The position numbers and the translations under genes were made by a program. From NCBI RefSeq assembly GCF_019175285.1, contig NC_056524.1:102315351-102379350 (forward strand): DNA of 64,000 nucleotides, read 5' to 3'. This document shows, in pieces, positions 30,316 to 43,500 of the stretch. Every line of letters begins with the position of its first letter. Positions within the stretch are counted from its first letter, which is position 1. This stretch comes from Sceloporus undulatus (taxonomy: Eukaryota > Chordata > Lepidosauria > Squamata > Phrynosomatidae). Under the pieces are notes generated by a model, which worked only from the letters and a program-made list of their open reading frames with translations, ran no database searches and was not told the DNA's origin.

Positions 30316-32706
30316 TCAGCTCACATAGAGTACATAGAGTTTGTCTGCAATTTCCTGTGCACTCTCTGAAGCAATTGTGATTTATGGTAGTAACCAGTGA
30401 AATAACAGGATATTGCAAATATGAGTAAAAAGTTCTTGCAGTGGTAGGAAGGAATCGGTGGGGCTCCAGATATCTTTAGTGAAAGAAGCAATGCTATTTG
30501 GCTCCTTCTTCTCCTAAATGATCTGGCATTAAGGATAAACATTCAAATAGCTGAATTTGAGAAGATTATTTCAGACAGTGAAAAGCTAAGCAACTTGTGA
30601 ATACCTCCAAAAGGATCTCTGCAAAAGAAGTAATGGGACAAAATTTGTTGAGTGTAAGTAATTATAATATAAAGTAACACACACTGATGTGAAAAGGAGA
30701 GGAAAAAAGAAAAGTGGGAGAGCAAAATGGAGGCTGGCAACAGCTGGTGATTCGGGGCTAGTCTACACATAAGTGTACTATATGAATTGGTGCTCATTTT
30801 CACACATTCACATTGGTGATTAACTGTATTCACTTTCCTGTGCAAATTCTTCTCTATTCACATCTCTTCACCCTTCCTCTGCCAAAAATGCTCATTCATC
30901 CGAATGTGTGCAAAACAGATGTCTACATATGCAAAGATGATCATTTCTGCAGATTTCAGCTGATACTCTGGTAAAAACCATGAAGGATTTTTCTACAGAG
31001 TTTAAGGATATTTTTTGGAGGGTGGACACCAAAAGACCAAACTCCTGCAAATCATGTGTATCACCTTCTAGTATCAAATTGATTGGAATAATGAGTATTT
31101 TAAACATGTAGACAAGCTCTTGGAAAGAGATTTCAGGAATAGCAGGACAGGTTTAGCTGTCATCAACTCAAGATCAGCTCAGAGAAAAGGATAAATAATA
31201 TTTAGAAGCTGTGCTCCCTGAAGTGCAAAAGACATCTGATTGTCATAGTACTAGTCTTTACTACCTCTCTGTTCCATAAATTAGCTTGCTGGCTTTAGAA
31301 ATTTGTCATCAGGAGATAAATATAGGTTTCACTTGAAGAAATCACATACCTGAGTGCAGTGGTATCACTAGGGTTGGTGTCACCCAGTACAGGAACTCAT
31401 GGTGTTACCCCCTATTGACCTCCCTATTGTCACACCATACAGAATCCTTAGTAATGTATTTTTGTACTAATGTTACTTATAAATAATAATTCCCATATAT
31501 CACTGAATGTAATGGTAATAGTTGTGACACTATTAAAATTTAAATTACAATATCATACTCACAGCCTAAACACATTCATTTGGATCTGCAGTGAGACCTT
31601 TTTATTTGGCCCATGTAGATGCATCTCACGTTTGCCTGCTTGAAAGAACTGCAACATACAAATTCTTTCATGCTGCTTTTTTAATCCACAGAATAAAAAA
31701 GAAGCTGATGCTGGGTATCTTGTCAGATTTAAGACCCCAGAAAATGCCCAGCTTAGCTTGTACCATTGAACCCCATTTCAATTAAGCAGAGGCAGTCCTG
31801 ATTAATCCTTTGTTGTTCCACTTTCTCTGCTGCTTTTAAAATGCCCCAGTTTCTTTCTCCCTTTGTCTTCAGTCAACTTCAACTGCTGAAAATTGTGTTC
31901 GAAATGCAAAAGTAGTTTGCCATCAATTAACTCAGCAAGGGGGAGAGAAAGAGGCAGAATTTTGCCCTTCCAAGTAAGATCAATTTAAAGCACTTTGCTG
32001 TAACCTCTCCAATCTTATGTATTCTTCTTCGTCTATAATTTGCCATATTGACCACATGCTGATGTTGGTTGACCCCATGCACATCTGTGTTGAAAGGTAT
32101 GCAATTCCTCACATTGTTCAACCATGAAAGAAGAGGAACCCTCAGCATTTCAATATTGTTCCCCTCTAGATATTTTCAGAAATTACCATGCCACATATAT
32201 ATACAGAAAGAAGTAGAAATCATTTTGTCTGTCACCTGATGGGATGGGCAGGTGAGCAGATAGATATGAGGCAGAAACATGCCAAATGGAAACTTATTGT
32301 TCTAAACTTTGCACAACCAGGTGCCAAACCAGGATGGGGGGAGTTTTCAGTTGCAATAATTTTGATTCCCCCCATATAAATAATGAATAAGACCTTTATG
32401 AGACATTATAGTTGCTTCCTTTCATTCAAAAGTTCATTCAGTTACCCTCCCACATTTATGAGTAGAATTGCCGGAAATGTGTAGCAAAAAGGAAGAGATG
32501 ATGATATTGAGGTAAAGGAACTTCTGATTAGAAGGAAACCGATATGTTATCTCTAGAGCCAAACACGGCTCTTATTGCAACTGGAAGGATTCAGAGGTAA
32601 GATATTTGTTCACACAGCAGTTTCTATTCAGATTACAAATTCTGTGATTTGTAATAACGGAGAGATTATTGAAACAAAAGTTTTTTAAATTTTTTAAATA
32701 ATCAAA

Positions 32707-32737
32707 ATGATGGTTTTGTTCTTGTTTCTATTAATGG
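32707..32737 (+). CDS. IL18RAP: candidate IL18RAP signal-peptide exon
   Basis: ATG ATG at 32707 opens MMVLFLFLLM followed by one base and GTACAG, so it leaves phase 1, as the next exon (36198) demands. The product would start MMVLFLFLLMGCLQKSTD. The leader is shorter than human (MLCLGWIFLWLVAG...), and the donor is only fair. It is the best phase-matched hydrophobic start I found between the two genes. An alternative is an unspliced start at 36117 (MIIVPLIMLTNNG) directly upstream of the Ig exon. Confidence 0.3.
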
Positions 32738-33131
32738 GTACAGTGTATATTTTCTCCCCCTCCCTTGTTTTCTTTTCTGATTTCCTCAGCAAATGACTAA
32801 TAATTTGTAGAAGGTATTTGCCATTTTTCAGAGATTATTTTGCCCTAGCAATAATTAACATGGTCTAATGAACCAGCATTGTTTACTAATGTTGCAAATT
32901 CTGAAGTGAAACCAGGTCTTAGATGCTTTTTGAAGAAACAGTTTCCATCTTTCTCTTCTCCTCAGCAACTACCAATAGTGTTTTAATCTTCATTCACACT
33001 GATTTGTTCCTTAGTTTAAATACCATACTCAAACACTGTAGTGCATTGTAGTACTTAGAATTTGAATAGTGGCATATTTCATTATATTATAGGCATCTTC
33101 ATCTTACCATATGAAACGTAACAAGGCAAAC

Positions 33132-33150
33132 ATGTCTGTCTGTCTGTCTA

Positions 33151-33184
<34 letters not shown>
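33132..33184. repeat. (TCTG)n microsatellite
   Basis: About thirteen tetranucleotide units with one TCTA variant. Confidence 0.93.
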
Positions 33185-33185
<1 letters not shown>

Positions 33186-33494
33186 TCTTACTATGGGTGC
33201 ATTTACACTATAAAAATCATGCACCATTTTCTATACTGTAGCTTCATCCTATGGAATCCTGTTGAGGTTCAGTTTCCATTCTGAGCACGATAGGAACTGC
33301 AACCAGTTTGTGGCAGGTTGGTATAAACTATCTAGGGCCAACTCTATCTGATGTTGTTGAAACTGAATCTGGAAATGTCTTCCTATACATCATGTATTCT
33401 GTTACTTAACTACTGCACAAGGTCTGGATAAGTTTTTTGGGGGCATGTTCCAATGGCAGAAGATTCCAGAGATATAAAGGTCCTCATCAGCATA

Positions 33495-34022
33495 TAGAGA
33501 ACCAGTGTGTTGTAGTGGTTTGAGCACTGTGACTTTGACTCTGGGTTTGATTCCCTGCTCAGCCATGGAAACCCACTGCACAAGCTTGATCAAGTCACAT
33601 ACACTCAGGCCCCATTCCCACTAGGCAAAAAAGCGGCTTATTTTGCTGCGATTCTGACTCGGATTCTGAGTCGAATCTGACTCATGGTTCCCATTAAAAA
33701 CGGGTGCAAAGAGACCCGGGTTTTTTTTACCCCTGTTTTCATTCCCATTGGTATTTTCCCTGTGGTAATTTGAAGCGGGTTATTTTGCTCCCCATTCCCA
33801 TTGCCCTTCTGGAACCTCTTTTTTTAAAAAGCAGCTGTCAGTCAAGCGCTTAAGTGCTTGACGTTACAGTCAATCAGTCACTTAGGCGCTTTTCCCATTA
33901 TTCTTGTCCTGGTCCGCATTATAAGCCAGTGGGAATGGGGCCCCAGCCCCAGAAAACCCCATGATAGGGTCCCCTTAGGGTCACCATAACTTGGAAAGGA
34001 CTTGAAGACACAGAACAACAAA
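33495..34022 (+). repeat. Sauria SINE split by a MITE
   Basis: Head and body at 33495-33607 (TTGTAGTGGTTTGAGCACTG, AACCCACTGCACAAGCTTGA); body and tail resume at 33943-34022 (CCCCAGAAAACCCCATGATA, TAACTTGGAAAGGACTTGAA). The two parts join at the right place in the family layout. Confidence 0.82.
33608..33942. mobile_element. MITE inserted in a Sauria SINE
   Basis: GGCCCCATTCCCACTAGGC and GCCAGTGGGAATGGGGCC are inverted ends of about 17 bases. Inner CGATTCTGACTCGGATTCTG and ATTCCCATTG repeats. No clear target duplication, so exact edges may be off by a few bases. Confidence 0.75.
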
Positions 34023-34711
34023 ATTGACATATAATGCTAAACCTAAAGAGAGGCATTTCAGCCGATTAGAACTGGGGACTGGCATGTACATAAAGTGGAA
34101 AATTGACAAACCATCAGGGGATACCAAACAGAGTTAGATTTCAGACATCCAGCACCTGACATTACCTACCACTGATTCATATCATTTGTTCTAAATAGAA
34201 TTTTGCAAACTCTGTTCTAGAGAACCTTTAGATTCCTTGGGGACTTCTTCATAGTCATGAATGTCCTCCTTGAAATCACCACTGATCAATTTTCCCTCAG
34301 CCACAGAGATCCAGAGAAAATGTAAAAATGCCAGAGATTGCTGATTCTAGTCTCAAATGCCCTCCACACTTTATTGAGGAGCAGCAGCAAATGAGGAGGC
34401 TCACCACGGCTATTTTGAAGAACTGGAATTGGTGGATTATTTGAGGGTGGGTGCAGCCACTTACTTGTCTATTTTTGTTTTTTAAAAAGTCCTGCAAAAA
34501 GGGCAGGTGGCCATGTTCAGAGGATCATTAGGGAGATATGAGGCCAAGGTCCAGAAATCCCCAGATGGGGAGCCCCCACATGGGAATGAACTCTTGGATG
34601 GGCACACTTTTCACCTAGCAACATGATTCCCAGCCCTAACTTCAAAGTTGCATGAGATAAGCTGCTCCCAAAGACAGTTCACCATTTTTACATTTTTATT
34701 TTGTTGAACAG

Positions 34712-34873
34712 GTACATAAAATGATCCAGTAAAAGCTATGTCTGCCATGAATGCTCATTACCAAATGGAGATTCACCACTGAAAAATGTTATGTTAGAAC
34801 GCAATGCTAATATTTTGCTGGATTGCTCTATTGTTAACAAAAAGAACAGAGTCCAGAGATTTTAACATAACAG
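34712..34873 (+). other. exon-like segment of unknown role
   Basis: A 162-base stretch bounded by an acceptor (TTGTTGAACAG) and a good donor (AACAG then GTAAGA). One frame reads SKSYVCHECSLPNGDSPL and NANILLDCSIVNKKN before a stop, faintly like IL-1R Ig sequence, but it cannot be read in the phase needed between the leader and Ig exons. It may be an untranslated IL18RAP exon, a relic exon or chance. Confidence 0.25.
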
Positions 34874-35262
34874 GTAAGACATCATGTTCTGCTTCTTTTT
34901 TGTGTCATTCAAATGCTTATTGAAGACAGTCCTCTTAGCCTTAGTTTTCTCACAGAGCAAGGCGTTTTAAAAAGTGTCTTGCTTAAAAGTTAGAAAACTG
35001 GCTTTTTATAGTGGCAGACTTTGAATAAAAACATGATTTGTGCTTGAGGAGTTCTTCAAACATGTAACTTCTCAAAGACTAATTAGGATTGCTCTAGGAC
35101 TTTGCGGTGACAAGCACACAGACTGTCTGTCTTATCAAGAAAATACAAAATTCCTGTTTCTAAACCACTGCTCCCAATTCCATGTTAAATAGCAAATATG
35201 TTTTCTCTCATTTCTTACATACTTCATCATGTTTTCTCCACATTTATCATTACTTGATTGGG

Positions 35263-35583
35263 GAGGTCCTGTAGCTCAGCAGGAGAGAATATACTTTTTA
35301 TGTAAAAATCCCCAACTTCAATCCCTGGCATCTCCAGGTAGGTCTGAGAAAGACCTCTGTTTGTATGTCTGGAGAACTGCTGCCATATAGCCTAGGGTAA
35401 TTGTGGAGAACTTTGGGTCATTCAGATGTTTTTGCATACAGTTCTGTTCAGTTCCATGGCCTGTTTCAAGGGATTGTAAGTGTTGGAGTACATCTGGAGC
35501 ACCAATGTTCTTCACCACTGGTCTCAATACAGAGGAAGATGGAGCATTGGTCTGGTCTTACTCAAAATGGGTTCATCTTTTAG
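35263..35583 (+). repeat. tRNA-derived SINE (third family)
   Basis: GGTCCTGTAGCTCAGCAGGA (A box) and CTTCAATCCCTGGCATCTCC (B box), AGGTAGGTCTGAGAAAGACC, ending GGTCTGGTCTTACTCAAAAT. The 3' end of another copy (GATTCAGTATAAGGCTGAAT) is at 35939-35985. Confidence 0.75.
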
Positions 35584-36197
35584 CAATTGGATTTGGATGA
35601 AATGTTATAAACTATTTCTAATTTATGTACAATATGTGAGTTATATGGATACTTTTGACTCTCCAGTGTATTTGTTTTCTTCTTTATTGCAGTTTCTGAG
35701 ATAATCAATTGCAATTTCTTGTACTCAGCTATCTGTTATTCATCATCTCTGAATCCAATACATTGTGGATTTCGTTTTGTGTACAATCTGTTGTTGTTGT
35801 TGCTGGTTAACATATTACTATTTTTGTGTTCACCAATGTGTAATACTTGTTTCCTCTCCTATTCTTGTACTTTTATACAGTTTGTTAATCAATTTGCGGC
35901 TGTGTGGTGGTTTATGTAATTGCTTCCCTCTCAGTGGCATTCTGATTCAGTATAAGGCTGAATCTTCTGTTCCTATGTCCCTGTAGAACAAACGGTGGTT
36001 ATGAAAAATAAGGAATGATAAGACTCGCTTGCCATATGGTCAGTCATTTTTTGCAGCTGAGATGCAAAAGCCAGAGCCTTTTACAAGGCCTACCTATAAG
36101 CTCAGTTGTGGAAGAATGATCATAGTACCACTGATCATGCTTACTAATAATGGCTGTTTTCCTTCTCAAATTGCATGGCACTTTCACATCTTTCCAG

Positions 36198-36468
36198 GAT
36201 GTCTCCAAAAGTCCACTGATGTGAGCTACCGGGCCATTAGTGACCAGAAATTTGTTGTATCCTGTGACTTACCACTTGAAGACCCCACCATGATCTTCAA
36301 TTATTCTCAACTCTATGAAATCCAGGTGCAGTGGTTCTGGAAATCAAGTGATGGAGAAGTTGAAAAGCTTCATAGGAATGCTACCAGCAACCCTACTCTT
36401 TGGGGGAATGCTCTTTGGTTTAATCCACTGAAAGTTCAACATTCTGGAACATATCTCTGCATCAACAG
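36198..36468 (+). CDS. IL18RAP: IL18RAP Ig domain 1 exon
   Basis: Encodes GCLQKSTDVSYRAISDQ, then FVVSCDLPLED (human FVLFCDLPEPQ), VQWFWKSSDGE and HSGTYLCINR. The acceptor is CTTTCCAG before 36198, and the donor GTTTGT follows 36468. Enters phase 1, leaves phase 2. The frame is also open upstream to 36029, which may be chance. Confidence 0.93.
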
Positions 36469-37545
36469 GTTTGTTGTCCTGACAGAATCCTTTCAACCTT
36501 CACCACTTTTGGCTAATATTTTGAAATCCTATGCAGAGGTTCTCTGAGCATTGTTATCTCATTCTCTGATGTACCGAACAGATATAAGTTAGGAAACTGG
36601 ATTACAGTCTAATTTGCTTCTTTTTTTTTATCTGATATATTCTCTGGTTAATTTGTTTAAAATGTATTTTTATCATCCATCATAAAGATTCTTTTTTAAA
36701 AAAAATAAACAGTTGTGTGGTATGTTGTGGTTTCATCACTATATTATTATTAAACACATCTCTGAAATGAGAAGGACATTGGTGAGGATTCAAGTGCATT
36801 TAGTGCTGAATGGAAGGCTTTTAAACAATCAATTCTACCTTTTGTGTTGTCTTAGCTTTTCTTCCTGCCTTCACAGAATTGAGCCTTCTCTAGATGTTTT
36901 TACCTGAAGTGTCTTTTTGGGTCCCACAGGAAAGAAATATCAACATGTGTCAATATCTTTATAGTTGTTGAAACAAAAAAGATAGCAAATTGCTCAGGTA
37001 ACAGCGCGAATGACAAGTACCTGTTTATTTCCCAAGGAACATCTATTTCTTGCCCAGGAAAAGATTGTTACCCTCACTTTCAGCATTCCTCAGTTAAATG
37101 GTACAAGGTAAGTGTCATTATATTTGGATCAGGTAAACATAAAGGTGGTTTATTCCTTTGTTTTCCAGTCATAACTGCATTTGTGCTTGTGTGCTTTCTG
37201 TGGAGGGGGGGGGGGGAGAAGAGTGACTTGCTTTCTTGTAGTGCAATGGGTTGAAAATAACATCTCTCTATAAAGTAATTTTTACTCATTCACTAACTCA
37301 AGGTTAGCTAGTTGTGATGTCTGTGTATAGAATATTGTGGAGCAGAGGCTGCATACCTCTGGATACCAGTTGCTGGAAAACAACACTGTGAGAGAACTAT
37401 TGCCCTATAGGTCCTGCTTTGAGAGCTTCCTGGGATCACCTGTTTGCCTAGTTGGGAAATAGGACACTGGACCAGATTGGCTCAGGATTCTTATTTTGCT
37501 GGTGAATTATATAATCGTGAGTAGAGATTTGAAATNNNNNNNNNN

Positions 37546-37596
<51 letters not shown>

Positions 37597-40500
37597 ATGT
37601 ACAAACATATAAACTAAACATTCCAAAATTCATATTTCACAATACTGCTTTATCTGAATTCCTTTCTTCTTCTTGATCTTCTTCACTTTTCATTCTTCTT
37701 CTCCTCCTTTTCTTAAATTTGTCCATGTTACTTCCCTTTCTCGTTCTCTCACTTATTTTCTTTCTCTTTCCTTTTCCTTCTTACCCTTCTCTCGTTACCT
37801 TTCCTAACCTTCTTTCATTTGCCTCCCCTGCTCTACCTTTCTTCTCTATCATCCTATATTTCATTACAACTATTCAACTTACTCTTACGCTCAACTATAT
37901 GCTCTTACCCTCAGCTACATACTTCCCTCTTCTAAATCTCTTCCCAGTACTCAACCTTCAGAAGAAGAAAAAGGAAATTTAAATTTCTTATCCTCACAAA
38001 GACATTATACAAATTTATTTTTAAAAAAACAGAAATAAAAAAGAACAAAGAAAAGGAAAAAACAAAACAAAAACCTTTTTTCATTCCAACTTCCTCGTTT
38101 CCGACTTCTTCTATTCTAAAAATTCTTCTGCACCCTCCCTATATTCTCCCATTAAACCTCTTTGCCATTGTATTTCACTCCTATACTTTCCATCATAATA
38201 TCAATCTGTATCTCCACTTAAGTCCGTTTATTTACTTTTTATTTCTCTGTTATTCTAACTGTAACTTTATGTTTGTACTCTAAATTTATACCTCAATTAC
38301 CATTTCATTAAATTTAACCTGTGACCTTAAAGAGCTAAAACAATCAAATATACCGGAAAGGTTACTATTTTGGACTACTGTTCTAGAAGGGGCCATTTTG
38401 GTTGGGCGATACTGGAGCTTTAGTTCAAACTAACCTTTTCAGGCTCTAATGATAATTATGATTAATTGGGTCAACATTACAAAGGAGTCTTCATGGAAGC
38501 ATGGATGTCAGAACTCACTCAAAGGGGCTTAAGGAGGTGCAATACCATTAAAAATACAAGTGTCTTGTTTTACTAAGAGTACATCTACGCTGTAGAAATA
38601 ATGCAGTTTGACACCAGTTCAACAGCTACAGCTCCATCCTACAGAATCTTGGGATGTGTAGTTTTGTGAGGCACCGGGACTCTTTGGCGGAGAAGACTAA
38701 AGACTTTAGCTATAGATCCCATGATTCCATATCCAGCACTTGAAGTGGTGACATACTATTATTTTTACAGTGTACATGCACCCTAAATATGTATGTGGTG
38801 TTGGTTAAAACAGGCAAGGGTTCCATTTGGCATCTACTACTGAGTTTTGGTGAAGCATGAAAGTGAAAAGTGCAGCCAGTGGCAGGAACAGGAGAGAGGA
38901 ACTAAAATTGCCCCCTGGCTCCATCATAGATGTGCCTCTACATTATGGAACACTTCTGTCTCTTTCATCTTTCTGAACCATATTGTTTTGGGGGAGGTGA
39001 GAAAGAAAGAGACAAGAGTATGCCGACAAATTTGGGAAAGCGCCTATTTTCTCCATTTTGCCAAAGCTTCTTCAGAAATTAGGAAGTATAAGCAAAAGGT
39101 AATTGAGAGTTCAGGAAAAGGTAAAATCTTCTGGGCAGAGCGTGGTTCACATCTCTCAGTCATGTCTTTGCTAGTGGCCAATTGCTTCTTAGCAATCCAA
39201 TATTGTGTGAAATCCAATATTGTGTGAAATCCAATATTGTATTTCTCTTTTCTCTTCCCTTTAGAATGGAAGAAGAATAACACTTCAAAAGATCACAAGG
39301 CCTGGCCTAGAGTTTAAGGAAGACAAACTGGTATTGCGTTATGTTTATGACAAAGATAATGGGACTTATGTGTGTGATTATACATTGATTGACCACAGTG
39401 CTCAGTGGAAAATGAGAACCATAGTTGACATAATTATCATAGGTAAGTTGCTATGCTTTCTGTGAGATAATGCATTATATCCTGGCACCAATGTACTAGA
39501 CTAGGGCGGGGACCAATGTTCCTTTCCTTGACCATCCCCATGGGCCACATCTCGGGAGTGTGCTAAAATACCTTCCCCTCTCTTTCTCTTCCAAAATTTT
39601 GACTAGAAGTGATGCTGCATGTGTTTGAAGGGAAGATGGAGGGAAAAGAAGGTATCTGGGATTTCATTCTCACACTCACACATTCACACACACACATGTT
39701 GGAGGGGCTTTGGGAGTCCACAAAAGCAGGTCCTGCAGGTTACAGTTTTGCCATCCTGTATCATCATCATCAAATCAGCATGGTTTAGTGGTTTGAGTGT
39801 TGGACTATGACTGTGGAGACCAGGGTTCAAATCCCAGCTCGGCCAAGAAAACCCATTGGGTGACACTGGGCAGGTCACACTCTCTGAGTCTCAGAGGATG
39901 GCAATGGTAAACCCCCTCTGAAGAAACATAGCAAGAAAACCCAATGATAGGTTTGTCTTAGGGGCACTATAAGTTGGAAACTACTTGAAGGCACAAAACA
40001 ATCATTGTCGTCATCTCCTGCCCCTTTCAGTCCAAGATTCAAGGCAGCTTACAAAAGTTAAAGCAGATATAAATAAAAGTACACATCATACAAAAGATAA
40101 AAATTCCATTAAAGTATCAATAGAAATACAGTAAAAGCTGTCAGAACCATGATCATTAATAAGACAAATAAAAAATACAGGCAAGACAACACCTTATGAA
40201 AGACGCTTCTCTCCTCTGTAATGAATCGTATTAGACTCTCACTACCATTATTATTAAACGTATTCAAATAATGTTTCAGTGGGCTATTTTCATCCATCTT
40301 TCCATAACACTCTAATTACTTAAGATTCCATTAAATAATTTACTCAGACTTTACACACTCATTTACAAAGTGTGTTTCATTGACACATGAAAAATGTGCT
40401 TGCCCCAACTCCATTGCCAGTTCTGTTTCTCTCTTCACAAGGAGCAAGTTCAAATCTACACAGGAAAGTTTTCCCTATGTGACAGTTTCCACACAACTGG

Positions 40501-43500
40501 TATCCCCTGATGTCTTAGGGTTTCCGATATCAAAGAGAGAGAGAATCAGCATGGTGAAGTGGTTTGAATGTTGTACTATAACTTTGGAGACCAGGCTCAA
40601 CCATGGAAACCTACTGAATGACTTTAAACAAGTCACACTCAGTTTCAGAGGGAAGCAAAGTCAACTCTCCTTGAATAAATCTTGCCAAGAAAATCCCATG
40701 ATAAGTTCACTTTAGGGTCTCCATAAACTGGAAATGAAGGCACACAACAACAACAACAGTTTCATAAAGAGGGACTATATACATCATTCTTCATGTGTCG
40801 ATTCAACACTTTTTGTAATTACGGTAATATAGTTGGTTAAGAAGTGCCTGATAGACTACACACTTGTGACACCACACTTTTCATATTGTAGCAAAGGATA
40901 CCATCAGCCCTCCTACAGTTTTGTATCCCAGCGATGTGACAATCCTTGAAATAGAACTTGGTAAGTGGATTTCCTTGAAAAGCAAATGTTATTACACATA
41001 AAACATTAATGCCAATCAACAGGACAATGTTTTTCAAAGATTTTGGTTTACGTGCTCAGAAGTCCATTTTTTCAAATATTATGTAACAAACTGGTGGGAA
41101 GCAGCATGGCAGTGCCGATTCTAGGGTTCGGCAGTGCACCCCAACCGCATGCTTCAGAACCCTAGTCCATACAGACACTGACATCATGGTGGCCTCCCAT
41201 CCACATGGGGGCTGCCATGATGATGCAAGTATGGCGCAGCATCCAGACATCACTGGCAACAAGTGGTGCCCCTTCCTGTTTGCAACACCGCAAAAAGAAG
41301 CCACTCTAGGGAGCTTCTTTTTGGTGGCGTGTTGGTGCTGCAACATGCGGATGCTGCAGCACAGACGTGGGACTTACAGGTGCGGCTTCTAGCTGCCTGT
41401 CTGTACTGCTTTTTAAAAATAATGCAAGCATTTTATTCTGGAACAGTTCCATATCCGAAATGCTGAATCTTATGTATCTTGTTTTGTTTTCCCCTTTCTT
41501 TTTCTCAGGACAATATTTAGAGCTTGAATGCAAAGCCAAGTTTGGTTTTGAAATGAATGCTTCATCTTCAGTGCAGTGGTACATAGAAACCAATGAAAAT
41601 AAGGAACTAGTCCATCAAAAAAGGTAAATTACATCCAAATTAAATGCAAGGTTTTTTTTTAAAAGAGAGAAAACTGTAGGTTCAGAACAGTGTTCTTATT
41701 AAGTATCTTATATAATACATTAGCCAGATTTTTTACGCAGCACTATGAAAATGAAAATGTAGCTAGAATGGGAAAGAGTCTTCTTCATTTCTTCACCTTT
41801 AGAACAGAGGCAGGTTTTTTTTTGTTTTTGTTTCCACCCATGCTTTCCAGAGACATCTCTCCCCAGTCTTAGACATTTTTCTGTTTTTTTTTTTCATTTG
41901 TTTTGTTTTGTTGCACAGAGGAATAAGTACACAACTGTATAAGTACAATCAGGTCCAATTTTGGCTGGAAACCAGCAGCAATTTTTAAGACAGCTGAATG
42001 CAATGTGATGGGTTCTGGGAGTATGATTTTCTTATTTTTTTTAGGGGAGTAAAAAAAAACTTTTTAATGGGTGGTGGGGGGGTGTTGTTTTAATGGCCAA
42101 AAAGTGTCCCTGGGTCATGCAGTCCCCCTCCTATGAAGAGCAATCATTGCCTGAGCTTGGCCTGTTAGACCAGAGAGAGTGGTAAGATAGGTGCATGTAG
42201 AATGAACACACCATGAGACATAATGGGAGTCAGTCCAATGCAGTGGTTTGAGTGTTTGAGCAAGACTCTGGGAGACCAGGGTTTGAATCCAAGCTGGGCC
42301 ATAGAAACCACATGAGTGACCCTGGGAAAATCACATTCTCTTGGCCTCAGAGGAAGGCAATGACAAAACAGAAGAGTAGTAGGGTTGCCTTAGGTTTGCC
42401 CTAAGCTGGAAACAATTTGAAGGTACACAACAATGAGCAGTAACAGTTCCTGTATAACATGTCCAGCTCATGGGGCATGATTTTATTTACATACTGTATG
42501 TAAAGCAAGGTTGGGGAGAGTATGGTCCTCTAGGGATTACTGGCCTGCAATTCCCAGCATTCGCCATCATTGGCTGTCCTGGATGAACCTGATGGGAATG
42601 CAGTACAGCAACATGGAGGTTGTTTCACTTTGGCCACCCCTGATCTAAAAGAACTACAGGGCAAGCTGGCTTTTAAAAATAAAAAGATAGAAGAGGCATC
42701 CAACTTGGCCATTACCATTTTGGTTAAATAGTTCAACATGTTTACATAGATTGTTTGAACAGCCAGTTCTTCAAAGAGTATACCTAATAATTACTTGGTA
42801 TTTACTTTTGTAAATACCTAACTACAACAAGATTAGTGACAGTGAAACAAATTTCTGTTGTCTTAGTATTAATACTGTTTCAAATTGATAATTTACCAAA
42901 ATAAGAAAAAAAAAGTTAAAGCAAGAATATTTTAGCATAAGCAGCCAACTCCACTGTTATGTTGTGTGAACCTGTGTACTAATGCAGATGACAGATATAT
43001 GGCTGCCCAAATATTCTGCAGTTTGAGTTGCTGTCACTGTAGAAATTAGGGCAACCATGAAAACCTATTTGTCATTGGGCATCCAGGATTGCTGTAAAAG
43101 TGTGAAAATGAATGCTAATTGATGAGTGATGGAAGTATTATTCTATTTAGTGTTCATCCAAAGGGACTAGAAGGCCAAACCTTTAGTGATGTTTTCACCC
43201 TAAAGGAAATAACGGAAGAAGACTTAAGGAACCACTTCATCTGCTTGGCTCAAAATTCAGTTGGGAACTCCACAGGGATGTTCAAGCTTAAGAGGAAAAC
43301 AGAAAGAGGTAAAAATGGCAAAGCATCTTTTGTATGTTTGTGTGTATGTATGTATGTAATTTATATTCTGTCTATCTTCTTGCACATGACTCAAGGGGGC
43401 TTGTTTTAGCCCTCATTAAAACTGCACTTCAGTATTTTCATAATCAGAGATGTTCTTTAAATAATAATAACAATAATAATAATAAGAAGAAGAAGAAGAA

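Larger units (their letters stand above)
27240..32590. other. intergenic region IL18R1 - IL18RAP
   Basis: Contains a family A MITE, a 7173-type palindrome, a Tigger-like MITE and a CR1 ORF2 relic (29735-30315). 30320-32500 shows no feature I recognise. A good donor (CAGAG then GTAAGA) at 32596/32597 could end an untranslated first exon of IL18RAP. Confidence 0.55.
37108..39264 (+). other. IL18RAP: IL18RAP intron inside Ig domain 2
   Basis: Includes a 10-base N gap, a TA run, a 700-base pyrimidine-rich stretch with TTCTTC motifs (37650-38350) and a family A MITE (38579-38784). Open frames at 38847-39227 and its complement resemble no known protein. Confidence 0.55.

Noticed and set aside
34883-34969. 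MFCFFFVSFKCLLKTVLL as the IL18RAP signal peptide
   Set aside because: Signal-like, but no donor leaves phase 1 before the stop codon.
36029-36197. In-frame open extension upstream of the IL18RAP Ig exon
   Set aside because: A good acceptor at 36196-36197 and the phase 1 pattern of the family favour splicing; kept only as an alternative leader.
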